This document shows positions 1 to 9,204 of a stretch of DNA of 64,000 nt, one piece after another. Positions within the stretch are counted from its first letter, which is position 1. Each line of letters starts with the position of its first letter. A model generated the notes under the pieces. That model made no database searches. It was not told where the DNA came from and was given only the letters and a program-made list of their open reading frames with translations. The translations under genes were made by a program, and so were the position numbers. The stretch comes from Fluviirhizobium alvei (GTDB taxonomy: Bacteria > Pseudomonadota > Alphaproteobacteria > Rhizobiales > Rhizobiaceae). The stretch covers positions 434,001 through 498,000 of the forward strand of contig NZ_JAUOZU010000001.1 in the NCBI RefSeq assembly GCF_030551875.1, read 5' to 3'.

Positions 1-2
1 GC

Positions 3-1103
3 CTTGCGGGCCATCTGGCGCCGTCTGCCTTTCTCGATTGCATCCATGTGACCGGCCGGCTTTCCTGGCTGCAGGCGATCGATTCGCTACGTCAGGGCGC
101 CAACCGGTCCGAAGCCCATTTCCGGATGACGCTGCCGGGACGCGACGGCATTCTCACGCCCGTGCATTGCCGGCTGGTGTCGGAACGCGATGGCGACGGC
201 AACCTTTCCGGATTCCTCGCCCATACGATCGATCTGACCGCACAGCAGGCGCTGGACGAAGAAGTGCGCCACTGGATGCTCGAAGCCCGTTCGGCCAATG
301 ATGCCAAGACACGTTTTCTGGCAGCCGTAAGCCACGAACTGCGCACGCCGCTCAATGCGATCCTCGGCTTTTCCGATATCCTGATCGGGGAATATTTCGG
401 CAAGTTCGAAAACGAACGCCAGAAGGAATATGTCGAACTGATAAACCAGTCCGGCAACCACCTTCTTGCCGTCGTCAACACCATGCTCGACATGAGCAAG
501 ATCGAGGCTGGGCGTTACGAACTGATCAAGGAACACTTCTCGATCGCTGCGGCCATCCACACGGTTGACGAAATGCTGGGCCTGCAGGCCCGCAAGAAAA
601 ACGTCACGCTGGCCGCTCGCGTCGCGCGCGGACTGGATGAGGTGGTGGGCGACCGTCGCGCCATTCAGCAGGTGCTGATCAATCTGGTCAACAATGCCAT
701 CAAATTCACCGAATCCGGCGGCGTCGTCACCGTCGATGCCAGGATCGAGGGGCGCAATCTGGTCCTGTCGGTTTCCGATACCGGCATCGGCATCTCGCCG
801 GAAAAGCTCGTCCATATCGGCAAACCGTTCATGCAGGTGCAGAACGACTATACCCGTCAATATGAAGGGACCGGTCTCGGGCTCGCGCTCGTCAAAGGAC
901 TTGTGGGTCTGCATGGCGGCACCTTCCGTATCGAGAGCGAAGAGGGTAAGGGAACGGTCATCACTGTGACGGTACCGAGCGATGGCGAAGCCGATGAGGC
1001 TTCCGAGAGTTTCGATTTCCCGCCGCGTCTCACCACTGAACCCGTTTCGTCCAACCCCGCGGGAGAGGATCGCCATGGCACAGCCGAAGCGAAAATCGCC
1101 TGA
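3..1103 (+). CDS. PAS sensor histidine kinase, 5' end outside window
   Basis: The reading frame is open from the window edge, so the N-terminus is missing. The visible part starts in the end of a PAS/PAC-like domain. It then shows a HisKA dimerisation helix with the phospho-acceptor His in SHELRTPLNAILGFSD (nt about 333) and a HATPase_c domain with the N box (NLVNNAIKF), G1 (DTGIGIS) and G2 (GTGLGLAL). The HisKA region resembles the PleC/DivJ-type kinases common in Rhizobiales. No receiver domain follows, so it is an orthodox kinase whose partner is not visible. Its 3' end overlaps the next gene by 29 bp, suggesting translational coupling. Signal and cellular role cannot be told from this fragment. 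Confidence 0.9.
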   Translation, partial: LAGHLAPSAFLDCIHVTGRLSWLQAIDSLRQGANRSEAHFRMTLPGRDGILTPVHCRLVSERDGDGNLSGFLAHTIDLTAQQALDEEVRHWMLEARSANDAKTRFLAAVSHELRTPLNAILGFSDILIGEYFGKFENERQKEYVELINQSGNHLLAVVNTMLDMSKIEAGRYELIKEHFSIAAAIHTVDEMLGLQARKKNVTLAARVARGLDEVVGDRRAIQQVLINLVNNAIKFTESGGVVTVDARIEGRNLVLSVSDTGIGISPEKLVHIGKPFMQVQNDYTRQYEGTGLGLALVKGLVGLHGGTFRIESEEGKGTVITVTVPSDGEADEASESFDFPPRLTTEPVSSNPAGEDRHGTAEAKIA

Positions 1104-1974
1104 ACGGCCCAATAGCCGCAAGCCGGTGAAGAAGCCCGCGCGCATTGTCGTGCTGGGCGAGGCCTTGCTCGGGCTGATGGGCCGCCATCCACGTCTTCTT
1201 GCGGGTGTGGGAACCTTCGTGGTGGTGTTCTCCTTCGTTGCCGCCAATGCGCTCTGGTATCAGCCGCGCCACCATCCGGCACCGCTTCTGGCGACCCGCA
1301 TGATCGACGAGCAGGAAACCGCGCCGAACGACGTAGCCATGAACGCTGCTCCCGCCGAATCGGATGTCGAGGACGAGCCGGGTGTGACCACATTCCGCAT
1401 CGAGCGCCAGGACGATCCGTCAACGGCGGTAACGAAGCCGGCCGCTCCGGCAGCCAAGCCATCCGAACTGGTCCGGTCCATCCAGCGCGAACTGGCCAAT
1501 CTCGGCCTCTACAATGGTCCGGCAGATGGGCTGGAAGGTGCGCACACCACGGCCGCGATTGCCTTTTATGAGGAAACCGAAGGCTTGAAGCCGACTGGCA
1601 AGGTTTCGCAAGCATTGCTCGATCGTCTGTCGAAACCGTCGAAGAATGTCGCCGTGCTGCCGGAAGATCGCCCCGCCTATGACAAGACCGCGAGCACCAA
1701 GCCCGCCGGGGATGATGTCGCCGCACTCATCAACGAGTCGAACGACATGCCCGCGGTCGCCATTCCGCAGCCGAAGCCTGTTTCTCCGGCTCTGGTGATG
1801 AAGATCCAGCAGGCCTTGGCGGATATGGCTTACAAGGGCGTCAAGGTCGACGGGATCGCGGGCGAGGCGACGCGCGCGGCCATCCGCTCGTTCGAGAAGA
1901 GCTACCGGATGCCGGTGACCGGCGAACCTTCGCAGAAGCTGCTCGACAAGCTGAAATCGATCGGCGCCGTCTGA
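1075..1974 (+). CDS. Membrane-anchored peptidoglycan-binding protein
   Basis: The protein has 299 residues. A basic N-terminus (about 1-24) is followed by one transmembrane helix (about 41-61), a Pro/Ala-rich linker, and two PG_binding_1-type repeats at about 128-185 and 235-295. These have the usual pattern of two helices around a D-G-x-x-G turn (PADGLEG, VDGIAGEATRAAI). It is probably anchored in the inner membrane with the repeats in the periplasm, touching the cell wall. No catalytic domain is seen. The ATG at 1075 is chosen over an upstream in-frame ATG because it has a GAGAGG ribosome site and the upstream stretch lies inside the kinase gene. The overlap makes it a likely operon partner of the kinase. 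Confidence 0.8.
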   Translation: MAQPKRKSPERPNSRKPVKKPARIVVLGEALLGLMGRHPRLLAGVGTFVVVFSFVAANALWYQPRHHPAPLLATRMIDEQETAPNDVAMNAAPAESDVEDEPGVTTFRIERQDDPSTAVTKPAAPAAKPSELVRSIQRELANLGLYNGPADGLEGAHTTAAIAFYEETEGLKPTGKVSQALLDRLSKPSKNVAVLPEDRPAYDKTASTKPAGDDVAALINESNDMPAVAIPQPKPVSPALVMKIQQALADMAYKGVKVDGIAGEATRAAIRSFEKSYRMPVTGEPSQKLLDKLKSIGAV

Positions 1975-2030
1975 CCCTGCGACAGTGCCGCAAATTGACA
2001 GGCGGCCGCCTTCCACCTATCCGTTAGACC

Positions 2031-2378
2031 ATGCGTGTCACATCCGAATTCTTCGTCTCCGCGCTCGTGCGCCGCGTGTTCTCCAACGGAGGTTTTGCTG
2101 CCATCGAACGGCACGGGTCGCCGGAAGCCGGGGCAATCTTCATCCGCCATCGCTATCGGGACGGGCTTGAGGATCTTTATGGCCCGGCCCCGCAAAGCCT
2201 CGTGAGCGAAGAAGATGGCGATGACCGCCGGTTCGAGCTGCGCCTTGAACGGGTGCCCGGCGAGGAGGTCGATGCGCTGATCGCACGCGAAGGCCGTTTC
2301 GATTCCGATCTCTGGCTCGTCGAGCTCGAGACAGAAACGATTGCGGGCCTGTTTGCGCTCGCTTCCGGCAATGCCTGA
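2031..2378 (+). CDS. DUF1491 family protein
   Basis: A 115-residue soluble protein without signal peptide or membrane segment. The start MRVTSEFFVSALVRR and the later stretch ending in FDSDLWLVELE fit the DUF1491 family, which occurs in alphaproteobacteria and has no established function. It begins 56 bp after the peptidoglycan-binding gene and probably belongs to the same transcript. Nothing in the sequence suggests an enzymatic role. Confidence 0.75.
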   Translation: MRVTSEFFVSALVRRVFSNGGFAAIERHGSPEAGAIFIRHRYRDGLEDLYGPAPQSLVSEEDGDDRRFELRLERVPGEEVDALIAREGRFDSDLWLVELETETIAGLFALASGNA

Positions 2379-2450
2379 TCGGTCGGTTGAGAGGCGTCAT
2401 TAACCTCGACGCAGCCAAATTGGTCTATGGAATCTCCAACAGGAGAGACC

Positions 2451-4064
2451 ATGACCGTTCTCATCACCAGTGCAATCATTGCCGACCGCAAGGGTCGTTA
2501 CATCCTCGATCCCGGCGTGACCGTCTCGGCATCCGGACCGGTCATCGATGCTTCGGCATCCGTGAGCGGTCGCAGCTTCTATCTCAAGGGTCTGCTTCAG
2601 GCGACATCCGGCACGGGCTTCGTGCTGGGGAATGGCAGCCTGGATGACAGCAACACAACGATCCGCATTGAGGCCACCGGTGAAATCAGGAGCGCAGGCA
2701 TCGGTCTGAAAGCGCTCGACGGTGGTGTCGATCTCCTCAATCTCGGGCAGATCACGACGAGCTCGACGGCCCTCATGCTCAAAGGCGGCAGCAACACGAT
2801 CGAAAATGACGGCATTCTGCGCTCAAGCGCCGGCACCCTCATCCAGTCGAGCGGGCCGGGCGACCGGATCGACAACAATGAGGGCTCGATGCGCGCAAGG
2901 CTGGACGTCATCGTCGCATCGGGGGCGGATTTCGTCTTCAATAACAATGCCAGCCTGCAATCGCTCTCCGGACGCGGGTTGATCGCCTCCGGTGCCGATG
3001 CCCACATCACCAACAATGCCAGCCTGCGGGCGGCGGGCAATGCTGTGACCTTGAGCGGATCCGGCGCCATCCTCACCAACACGGGAACGCTTTCATCGGA
3101 CAAAGCCACGGCGGTCGTGCTCACGGGCGACGAAGCGATCCTCACCAACACGACCAGGATCTCGGGTAGCCGATATGGCATCGAGGCAAGCGGCGACGGC
3201 CTGACCTTGACCAACTATGCAACGATCAGGGGCAACACCGCGCTCAAGGTTTCGGGCGATGATGCGATCGTGACCACCAAGGCTCTGCTTCAGGGCAAGG
3301 TGGCGCTGGTGATCTCAGGCAATGATGCCACGGTGACCAACACCAACGAGATCATCGGTCGTTCGGAGACGGCGGCCGCAATCCAGATTAGCGCCACTGG
3401 CGAAACGGCCTTCACCAATCGCAGCATGGTTTCGGCCTCATCCGGCCTGGCGATCACGGGGAAATCCGGCTCGGAACATATTCTCAACACCGGCAGCATT
3501 CTCGGCGATGTGCGATTGGGCGGTGGCGACGATTGGTTTTCTTCGCTCAAGGGGAAGGTCTCGGGCCGTGTCGAAGGGGGGGCGGGCAATGATATCTATG
3601 TCGTCGGAATCGCGGTCGATCTTCGTGAGGCGGTAAATGCCGGTCGCGATACCGTGCAGTCGACGATATCCTGGACACTTGGCGCCAATTTCGAAGTGCT
3701 GGAGCTGAAGGGCGGCAAGGCAATCGGCGGAACCGGCAATGCGGGCGATAACGAGATCACCGGCAATATCGCGGCCAATCGCCTGACCGGCGGACGCGGT
3801 GACGACCACCTCACCGGTGGCGGCGGCGCCGACCTTTTCATCTTTTCGCGAAACCAAGGCCATGATGTGATTGCCGATTTCGGCATTGGCGAGGATCGGA
3901 TCTCGATCGCCAAAAGCGCCGGGATAACGGATTTTGCCGATCTCGAGACCCATCTGTCACGGGATGGCGGCAACAGTCTGATCACGTTTGATGATGGCGC
4001 TACCATCATGATCGAGGATGTGCGCCCGGCGGCGCTCGAGGCGACTGATTTTCTGTTTGCCTGA
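2451..4064 (+). CDS. Beta-helix/RTX secreted protein, paralogue 1
   Basis: The protein has 537 residues and no Sec signal. Residues about 1-360 are imperfect repeats of roughly 20-22 residues with a recurring small-x-x-LTN-x-x-x-I pattern, suggesting a beta-helix. The C-terminal 180 residues carry RTX-type turns (GGAGNDIYVV, GGRGDDHLTGGGGADLF), the block DTVQSTISWTLGANFE, and the end DFLFA. An acidic residue plus Phe and hydrophobic residues at the extreme C-terminus is typical of substrates of serralysin-like type I secretion. It is the longest of seven related proteins in this window. The ATG at 2451 follows an AGGAGAG ribosome site; an in-frame ATG 24 bp upstream lacks one. The GAAACAA box found before four relatives is not seen here. 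Ligand or role is unknown. Confidence 0.8.
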   Translation: MTVLITSAIIADRKGRYILDPGVTVSASGPVIDASASVSGRSFYLKGLLQATSGTGFVLGNGSLDDSNTTIRIEATGEIRSAGIGLKALDGGVDLLNLGQITTSSTALMLKGGSNTIENDGILRSSAGTLIQSSGPGDRIDNNEGSMRARLDVIVASGADFVFNNNASLQSLSGRGLIASGADAHITNNASLRAAGNAVTLSGSGAILTNTGTLSSDKATAVVLTGDEAILTNTTRISGSRYGIEASGDGLTLTNYATIRGNTALKVSGDDAIVTTKALLQGKVALVISGNDATVTNTNEIIGRSETAAAIQISATGETAFTNRSMVSASSGLAITGKSGSEHILNTGSILGDVRLGGGDDWFSSLKGKVSGRVEGGAGNDIYVVGIAVDLREAVNAGRDTVQSTISWTLGANFEVLELKGGKAIGGTGNAGDNEITGNIAANRLTGGRGDDHLTGGGGADLFIFSRNQGHDVIADFGIGEDRISIAKSAGITDFADLETHLSRDGGNSLITFDDGATIMIEDVRPAALEATDFLFA

Positions 4065-4066
4065 AC

Positions 4067-4094
4067 GGAAAAGGCCGGCGCTTTCGCACCGGCC
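4067..4094. terminator. Bidirectional hairpin terminator
   Basis: A GGCCGG/CCGGCC stem (4073-4078 with 4089-4094) lies between the convergent RTX paralogue 1 and globin genes. On the minus strand it is followed by TTTT, so it best serves the globin transcript. Confidence 0.7.
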
Positions 4095-4129
4095 CTCCGT
4101 CCCCGCCCGCAAATCATAGAGCAGTTGGT

Positions 4130-4567
4130 TCACTCGGCAGCCTGGCCCGCCATCTTGCTGCGATGAACCGCATCGATCATGACCTGGCTGACCGCACCAT
4201 AGGCTGTCACCCAGGCTTCCCGGGTCGCCACATCGAAGCGAGGCCCGAAAAACAGCGCCATCGATTGAATGAGTGCCGTTCCGACTGTCTTGTAATGCTG
4301 ATCCTCGACGCCGTAATTGATGTGGCGCAAAGCAAGCGATTCCAGTACCGGAACGACGCCGGACAAATCGCGCAGATTGTTGATCACCAATGCCAGCGCG
4401 GCCATGAGCTTTGTCTGCTGCGATTTCATCTCCACATGAACGAACAGTTTGCGGAGTGAGGGATCGAGGGCAAAGAGCCGCTCGTAGAAAAGAGCCGCAG
4501 ATTCTTCCTTGCCCTTGGAAAACTCCAGGAAGCTCTTCTGCAGGAGGGTGATCGTTTCTTCATTCAT
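4130..4567 (-). CDS. Single-domain haemoglobin
   Basis: The protein has 145 residues, the length of a bacterial single-domain globin. The FYERLFALDPSLRKLF stretch and LALRHINYGV, with the likely proximal haem ligand at His82, match the globin domain of flavohaemoglobins and the Vitreoscilla type. No reductase domain follows, so a separate reductase would be needed for NO dioxygenase activity; O2 or NO binding is the safe prediction. The ATG at 4567 follows a GAGGA site. A longer frame reaching 4684 is rejected because it would cover a clear regulatory direct repeat. It lies downstream of the response regulator and hybrid kinase on the same strand, with a 153-bp gap that contains its own promoter box, so it is a plausible target of that two-component system. 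Confidence 0.85.
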   Translation of the reverse strand: MNEETITLLQKSFLEFSKGKEESAALFYERLFALDPSLRKLFVHVEMKSQQTKLMAALALVINNLRDLSGVVPVLESLALRHINYGVEDQHYKTVGTALIQSMALFFGPRFDVATREAWVTAYGAVSQVMIDAVHRSKMAGQAAE

Positions 4568-4614
4568 GATGCGTTCCTCGTTGTCGGTGCGTGAGACCGT
4601 TATGAGGGGCGCTT

Positions 4615-4661
4615 GTTTCTTCCATGCTTCTGAAAAGAAGGGGAATTGTTTCAATTGTTTC
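4615..4661 (-). promoter_or_regulatory. GAAACAA direct-repeat box before globin
   Basis: Read on the minus strand, two perfect tandem copies of GAAACAATT (start 4661, then 4652) are followed by a third GAAACAA at 4619, 33 bp after the second. The third copy is 52 bp before the globin ATG. The same arrangement precedes three other genes in the window, with partial copies elsewhere. Confidence 0.7.
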
Positions 4662-4720
4662 CCGGGGAACAGCGGATTTTGCAAACGTCAATTGCAAGCG
4701 GCCTGACCATAGGAGTTTGG

Positions 4721-6739
4721 TCAGGAATGCGCCTGAAGGCTTTCGAGAACGCGGGCGATATCATCTGGTGTGAACGGCTTTTCGATGACCGGGCAACCCG
4801 TGCGGGCCAGAAACCGTCCGGCCGATGGGCCGAGCGTGTCGCCGGTAATGAACCCGATCCGCATCGTCAGTTCGGGACGGTTGGCCGAAAGCCAGTCATA
4901 AAGGCTCGGTCCATCGCCGTCGGGCATGCGGATGTCGCACAGGATCGCTTCGATCGGCTGGTCCGGATTGGACAGGATCGTCTGTGCGGCGGTGCCGCTC
5001 TGGGCGCATATCGTCGGAAACCCGCTCGCCGAAACCATGTCGGAGATCAGTTCCGCTAGCTCAGGCTCGTCATCGACAATGAGAACGGCGCCGCGTGCCG
5101 GCTTCTTCTTGCTGAGATCGGATCCGACGCCGAAATCGCCCACTGGGTCGTCGCTCTGGGTCACAGGCAGACGAATGACGAACTCGGCGCCTTCTTCCGG
5201 CTGCGGCACGGCCAGTTCGAGCGTGCCGCCATGGGCTTCCATCAGCCCGCGTGAGACGGCAAGGCCGATGCCGGTGCCGTGTTCCTGCGGCTTGGTGGTG
5301 AAGAAAGGATCGAAGACCCGGCTGCGGATGCCTGCCGGAATGCCGGGGCCATTGTCGCGCAGCCTGACCACGATCGTATCGCCATCATGGTCGACCGAAA
5401 TCCGGATGAACCGCTTGCTTGACGATTTTTCCTCAAGCGCCTGGCGCGCATTGACGATCAGATTGACCAGCACCTGATGGATGAGATCGCCATCGGCACG
5501 GGTTTCGGGAACTCCCTGCTGCGTCTCGACGCTCACCTCGACGCCGCTCGATTTCAGGCTGTAGGACAGAAGCTCGATCGCATCCTCGATCACCTTGGTG
5601 ACCGAGATATCGGTTCTCTCGGCCTTGCGCTGGCGCGCCATGGCGAGGAAGGTCTTGACGATGCGGGCGCAGCGATTGGCCGCATTCTCGATCTTGAAGG
5701 CGCGGTTGGCAAAATCGGCCGCCTCCGGCAAAAGGTCCGCTTCGCGTCCCAGCTTTTCGCGCAACATCATCGCCTGGCCGATGACAATCGAAAGCGGATT
5801 GTTGAGTTCGTGCGCGACGCCGGAGAGCAGCGACCCGAGTGCCGCAAGCTTCTCCTTCTGATAAAGGGCTTCGCGCTGGCGTTCGATCTCGTATTGGGCT
5901 GCCTTGACGGCGGAAAGATCGCGGATATGGGCTGTGAAATAGCGGGTTTCGCCAATCGATACGTCCGACAGCGCCAGTTCGACAGGAATGGTACGGCCAT
6001 CGGCGGAAATGGCTTCAAGCTCCACCCGCTTGCCGATAACGCGCGATTGGCCCGACGCCATGTAGCGGCTCATGCCTTCAAGATGCTGCTTGCGATAGCG
6101 CTCCGGAATGATCAGCTCGCTGATCTCGCGGCCGATTGCCTGTGACCGATCGAAACCGAACAGTTTTTCCGAGGCCGGATTGAAATCAACTACCTTGCCA
6201 TCGCCATCGACGATGATGATACAGTCGAGCGATGTCTGCACGATCGCCTTCTGCAGCGCGTCACTCTCGGTGCGAATCCGCACTTGTTCGGCAAGATCGG
6301 CTTCGCGCCGTTTCAGTTCCGTAATATCCCGTCCGAATGTCACGAAGCCGATCACCGGCCCATCGGCGCCTCGTTTGTACGGTGTCAGGACTTCCTGGAT
6401 GTACCGGGCGCCTTGCCCTCCAAAGTCGACCCAGCCTTCCCAACGAACGACCTGGCCATGCCTCAGGCGTTCCAGATCCGGCAGATAATCGGCTGCGATC
6501 TCGGGTCCAAGAATTTCGGCCACAGTCTTGCCGATCACTTTTTCCGCCGGAAGGCCGACGAAATCGAGAAATTCCTGGTTGGCGAGCCGGTACACCAGAT
6601 TGGTATCGAGAAACACGGCACGATTGGGCAGGCTGTTGAACAGCACGAGCAGAAGATCGGCATCGGAAGCCGCGCCGAGATCGTCGCGGTCCGCTTCGCC
6701 GCTTGCGGCCTGAGCGTGCTGGTCAAAAGGCGTGGCCAT
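4721..6739 (-). CDS. PAS-PAS hybrid sensor histidine kinase with C-terminal receiver
   Basis: The protein has 672 residues. It shows two PAS/PAC domains (about 25-145 and 165-285), then HisKA with GVAHELNNPLSIVIGQ, then HATPase_c (NLIVNARQAL, DNGPGIP, GTGIGLAVSRGL), and a C-terminal receiver domain starting VLIVDDEPEL with the phospho-acceptor Asp in ILCDIRMPDGDG. There are no transmembrane helices, so it senses in the cytoplasm through the PAS domains; the cofactor cannot be told. The start codon overlaps the stop codon of the response regulator gene (TGATG), which supports co-translation. With the globin downstream, oxygen, NO or redox sensing is an inference from context. Confidence 0.9.
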   Translation of the reverse strand: MATPFDQHAQAASGEADRDDLGAASDADLLLVLFNSLPNRAVFLDTNLVYRLANQEFLDFVGLPAEKVIGKTVAEILGPEIAADYLPDLERLRHGQVVRWEGWVDFGGQGARYIQEVLTPYKRGADGPVIGFVTFGRDITELKRREADLAEQVRIRTESDALQKAIVQTSLDCIIIVDGDGKVVDFNPASEKLFGFDRSQAIGREISELIIPERYRKQHLEGMSRYMASGQSRVIGKRVELEAISADGRTIPVELALSDVSIGETRYFTAHIRDLSAVKAAQYEIERQREALYQKEKLAALGSLLSGVAHELNNPLSIVIGQAMMLREKLGREADLLPEAADFANRAFKIENAANRCARIVKTFLAMARQRKAERTDISVTKVIEDAIELLSYSLKSSGVEVSVETQQGVPETRADGDLIHQVLVNLIVNARQALEEKSSSKRFIRISVDHDGDTIVVRLRDNGPGIPAGIRSRVFDPFFTTKPQEHGTGIGLAVSRGLMEAHGGTLELAVPQPEEGAEFVIRLPVTQSDDPVGDFGVGSDLSKKKPARGAVLIVDDEPELAELISDMVSASGFPTICAQSGTAAQTILSNPDQPIEAILCDIRMPDGDGPSLYDWLSANRPELTMRIGFITGDTLGPSAGRFLARTGCPVIEKPFTPDDIARVLESLQAHS

Positions 6740-7515
6740 CAGTTCTTTTTCCCGGGCGAATACATATATCCTGCGCCACGGACCGTCTTGATCGTCTGCG
6801 GCTTGGATGGATCTTCTTCGATCTTCTTGCGCAATCTCGTTACACGAATGTCGATCGACCGGTCAAACGGATCATCATTCTTGCGATGGGCCAGATCGAG
6901 CAGCCGGTCGCGCGACAGGACCCGGTAAGGGTTCTGCAGGAAGACCTCGATGAGATCGAATTCCATCGCCGTCACGGGCTCCTCGCCGCCCAGGGCATTG
7001 ATCAGCCGACGACCGCTGCGGTCGACATAGAGCTTGCCGAACGAGACGAGTTCGGTGCCGGGCGCAAATGCCGCGGCTGGCTCGGCGGCAGCCTGTTCCG
7101 GCTGCGCCGAAGCCATCGGTCGGCGTCCGCTTTCGAAACGGCGCAGCACGGCGCGGATGCGGGCCTTCAGTTCCCGAAGGTCGAAGGGTTTTGTCACATA
7201 GTCGTCGGCACCGATCTCAAGTCCGACGACCTTGTCGATCACATCGCCTGCCGCCGTTACCATGATCACGGCCACGTCGCTGGCAGCGCGCAGGCGCCGC
7301 GCAATCGAAAGCCCATCCTCTCCGGGCATGTTGACGTCGAGCAGCACCAGCGCTGGCGAGAGTTGCGCCATTTTATGGTCAAGTTCAGTGCCGCCATTGG
7401 CGGTGTGGGTGGCAAATCCCTGGCCGCTCAGATAATCGGCCACCATTTCGCGAATATGCTCTTCGTCATCGACAATGATGATGCATGGTTTGTCTGTCAG
7501 TTCGGCCAAGTTCAC
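6739..7515 (-). CDS. OmpR-family response regulator
   Basis: A receiver domain (CIIIVDDEEHIREM, phospho-acceptor in LVLLDVNMPGEDG, KPFDLREL) is joined to an OmpR/PhoB winged helix (PVTAMEFDLIEVFLQNP, ending IKTVRGAGYMYSP). A length of 258 residues from the GTG at 7515 fits the family. An AAGGAG site lies just before it and would equally serve a TTG at 7509; an ATG at 7611 would add 32 residues unlike the family. It forms an operon with the hybrid kinase. Three tandem GAAACAA repeats lie 136-162 bp upstream of the chosen start, which suggests autoregulation and makes this protein the leading candidate to bind the box in the whole window (inference). Confidence 0.88.
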   Translation of the reverse strand: MNLAELTDKPCIIIVDDEEHIREMVADYLSGQGFATHTANGGTELDHKMAQLSPALVLLDVNMPGEDGLSIARRLRAASDVAVIMVTAAGDVIDKVVGLEIGADDYVTKPFDLRELKARIRAVLRRFESGRRPMASAQPEQAAAEPAAAFAPGTELVSFGKLYVDRSGRRLINALGGEEPVTAMEFDLIEVFLQNPYRVLSRDRLLDLAHRKNDDPFDRSIDIRVTRLRKKIEEDPSKPQTIKTVRGAGYMYSPGKKN

Positions 7516-7650
7516 TTCTCCTTGCACCCTGGCATAGACGGTTGGGAGCTGTCCTTGGACACCGTCTTGATCCCGGAGTGCTTCACGTCTCATCCTGTTT
7601 GCGAAAAACACGGCTGGCCGGTCAATTCTATTTCCTGCCGGGGCTTCACC

Positions 7651-7677
7651 GAAACAACTGAAACAATTGAAACAGGG
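7651..7677 (+). promoter_or_regulatory. Three tandem GAAACAnnn repeats
   Basis: Three back-to-back 9-mers (GAAACAACT, GAAACAATT, GAAACAGGG) lie in the divergent region between the response regulator and RTX paralogue 2. They are the densest copy of the motif in the window. They could serve the regulator, the RTX gene, or both. Confidence 0.65.
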
Positions 7678-7819
7678 TTTCTCGGTCGCAAAGCTCAGCC
7701 CACCAGTTCGGGATGGTCGCAGTCAATCGCTGTATTGATTGCATCGACGAAGCGTGTTTCGCAACAAAAAAACGCGTTTTTCGTGTGCGGATCATCCGGT
7801 TTTCGACATTGTATTGCTG

Positions 7820-7860
7820 GAAACAAGATAACAATTTTCAGAAATAGAAATGAAACAATC
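7820..7860 (+). promoter_or_regulatory. Partial GAAACAA box before RTX paralogue 2
   Basis: GAAACAAGA at 7820 and GAAACAATC at 7852 are 32 bp apart, the same distance as between the second and third half-sites of the full boxes. The last copy is 50 bp before the ATG at 7902. A clear tandem partner of the first copy is missing. Confidence 0.5.
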
Positions 7861-7901
7861 GCTTCATAGCTTGCCGCCAATTCGATTGCCCGGAGGCTCA
7901 G

Positions 7902-9170
7902 ATGGCCAAGATTATTATATCCGAAGACCGTGAAACGACTTTCAAGGCGTACAAAGCCAACACCGATTTCGTTCTGGCTGAAAATGTAGATATTGTGGTT
8001 GCCGGGAAAGACTACGGCATCAATGCCACCTCGGATCATGAAAATAGAAACCTCGATATTCGAGGCAACATCAATGCCAGCCTGAGCGAGGGTATCGCCA
8101 TCGCCATCGGCAACCCTTCGGGTCTCGGCGGTGGGAACGCAGTCATCCAGAAGAGTGCCAACATTTCTGGCTATTATGGCATTACCAACTACGCCAACGG
8201 CCAGACCATCACCAATCATGGCGCGATTTCCGGTATGGTCGGGATTGCGACGATGAGCGATCGCGGGCGCGTTATCAATGACGGCACAATCTCCGTCGTC
8301 GGCTACGGCATCAGCCTTGGTGGTGCACAGCGTGTCGTCAACGATGGTAAAATTACCGGCGGCGAATTTGGGATCAGCGCGGCAGGCTATTCGAGTGAGC
8401 GCGCCGTTATCGTCAATCATGGCGAGATCACCGGTGGCGAGATGGGCATCATGTCCGGCGGAGAAACCGGCACAAGGCTCGAAATCATCAATACCGGCAA
8501 GATCACCGGTACGACATCCGCCATTCATGTCTTCGAAGGCCTGACGACGCAGATCGTTCGCAACCGTGGCGAACTGTCGGGCGGCGTCTATCTCGGTGGC
8601 GGCAACGATGTGTTTGACGGTCGCGGCGGTACCGTCGGTGATCAGGTGGCCGGCGGGGACAACAACGATACCTACATCATCGATAACGGTCTGACGACGC
8701 TCTACGAGACCGCAAATGGCGGCCTTGATACCGTTCGCTCCGCTGTCTCCTGGACGTTGGGCGACAATTTTGAAAATCTTGCGCTGATCGGCAAGAACGA
8801 TCTTTCCGCGACCGGAAATGCGCTCGCCAACAAACTGTCCGGCAATATCGGTGCCAACAAGCTTTTTGGCATGGACGGCATGGATGTGCTGATCGGGGGC
8901 GCTGGAAACGACAAGCTGACCGGCGGCGCCCAGATGGACCTGTTTGTGTTCCGGCAGAATTTCGACAAGGATCATATCACTGACTTTACCGATGGGCTCG
9001 ACCAGATCGATCTTCGGACCTTCGATGGCATCGACAGCTACGATGATGTCTCCGGCCATATGAAGCAGGAAGGCAGCAACGTCGTGATCCGCTTCGGTCA
9101 TGGCGATGTGCTTTTTATCGACAACGAGCAACTGGCCGATATCGGTTCGGACGATTTCCTGTTCGGATAA
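7902..9170 (+). CDS. Beta-helix/RTX secreted protein, paralogue 2
   Basis: The protein has 422 residues and no Sec signal. Residues about 20-235 are degenerate repeats of about 20-24 residues of the kind ITNHGAISGMVGIATMSD and VINDGTISVVGYGI, a beta-helix-like pattern. The C-terminal part has the family blocks GGGNDVFDGRGG, DTVRSAVSWTLGDNFENL, GNIGANKLFGMDGMDVL and GGAGNDKLTGG, and ends DDFLFG, which fits a type I secretion signal. The ATG follows a CGGAGG site. It is divergent to the response regulator and followed by a terminator and then paralogue 3. Confidence 0.8.
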   Translation: MAKIIISEDRETTFKAYKANTDFVLAENVDIVVAGKDYGINATSDHENRNLDIRGNINASLSEGIAIAIGNPSGLGGGNAVIQKSANISGYYGITNYANGQTITNHGAISGMVGIATMSDRGRVINDGTISVVGYGISLGGAQRVVNDGKITGGEFGISAAGYSSERAVIVNHGEITGGEMGIMSGGETGTRLEIINTGKITGTTSAIHVFEGLTTQIVRNRGELSGGVYLGGGNDVFDGRGGTVGDQVAGGDNNDTYIIDNGLTTLYETANGGLDTVRSAVSWTLGDNFENLALIGKNDLSATGNALANKLSGNIGANKLFGMDGMDVLIGGAGNDKLTGGAQMDLFVFRQNFDKDHITDFTDGLDQIDLRTFDGIDSYDDVSGHMKQEGSNVVIRFGHGDVLFIDNEQLADIGSDDFLFG

Positions 9171-9204
9171 GTTATGGCGCCCCGTCTCCGGGTGTCATGT
9201 TGAA

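Noticed and set aside
7695-9131. A 478-codon minus-strand frame across RTX paralogue 2
   Set aside because: Shadow of the repetitive beta-helix gene; similar shadows occur opposite other RTX paralogues, which explains their mutual similarity.
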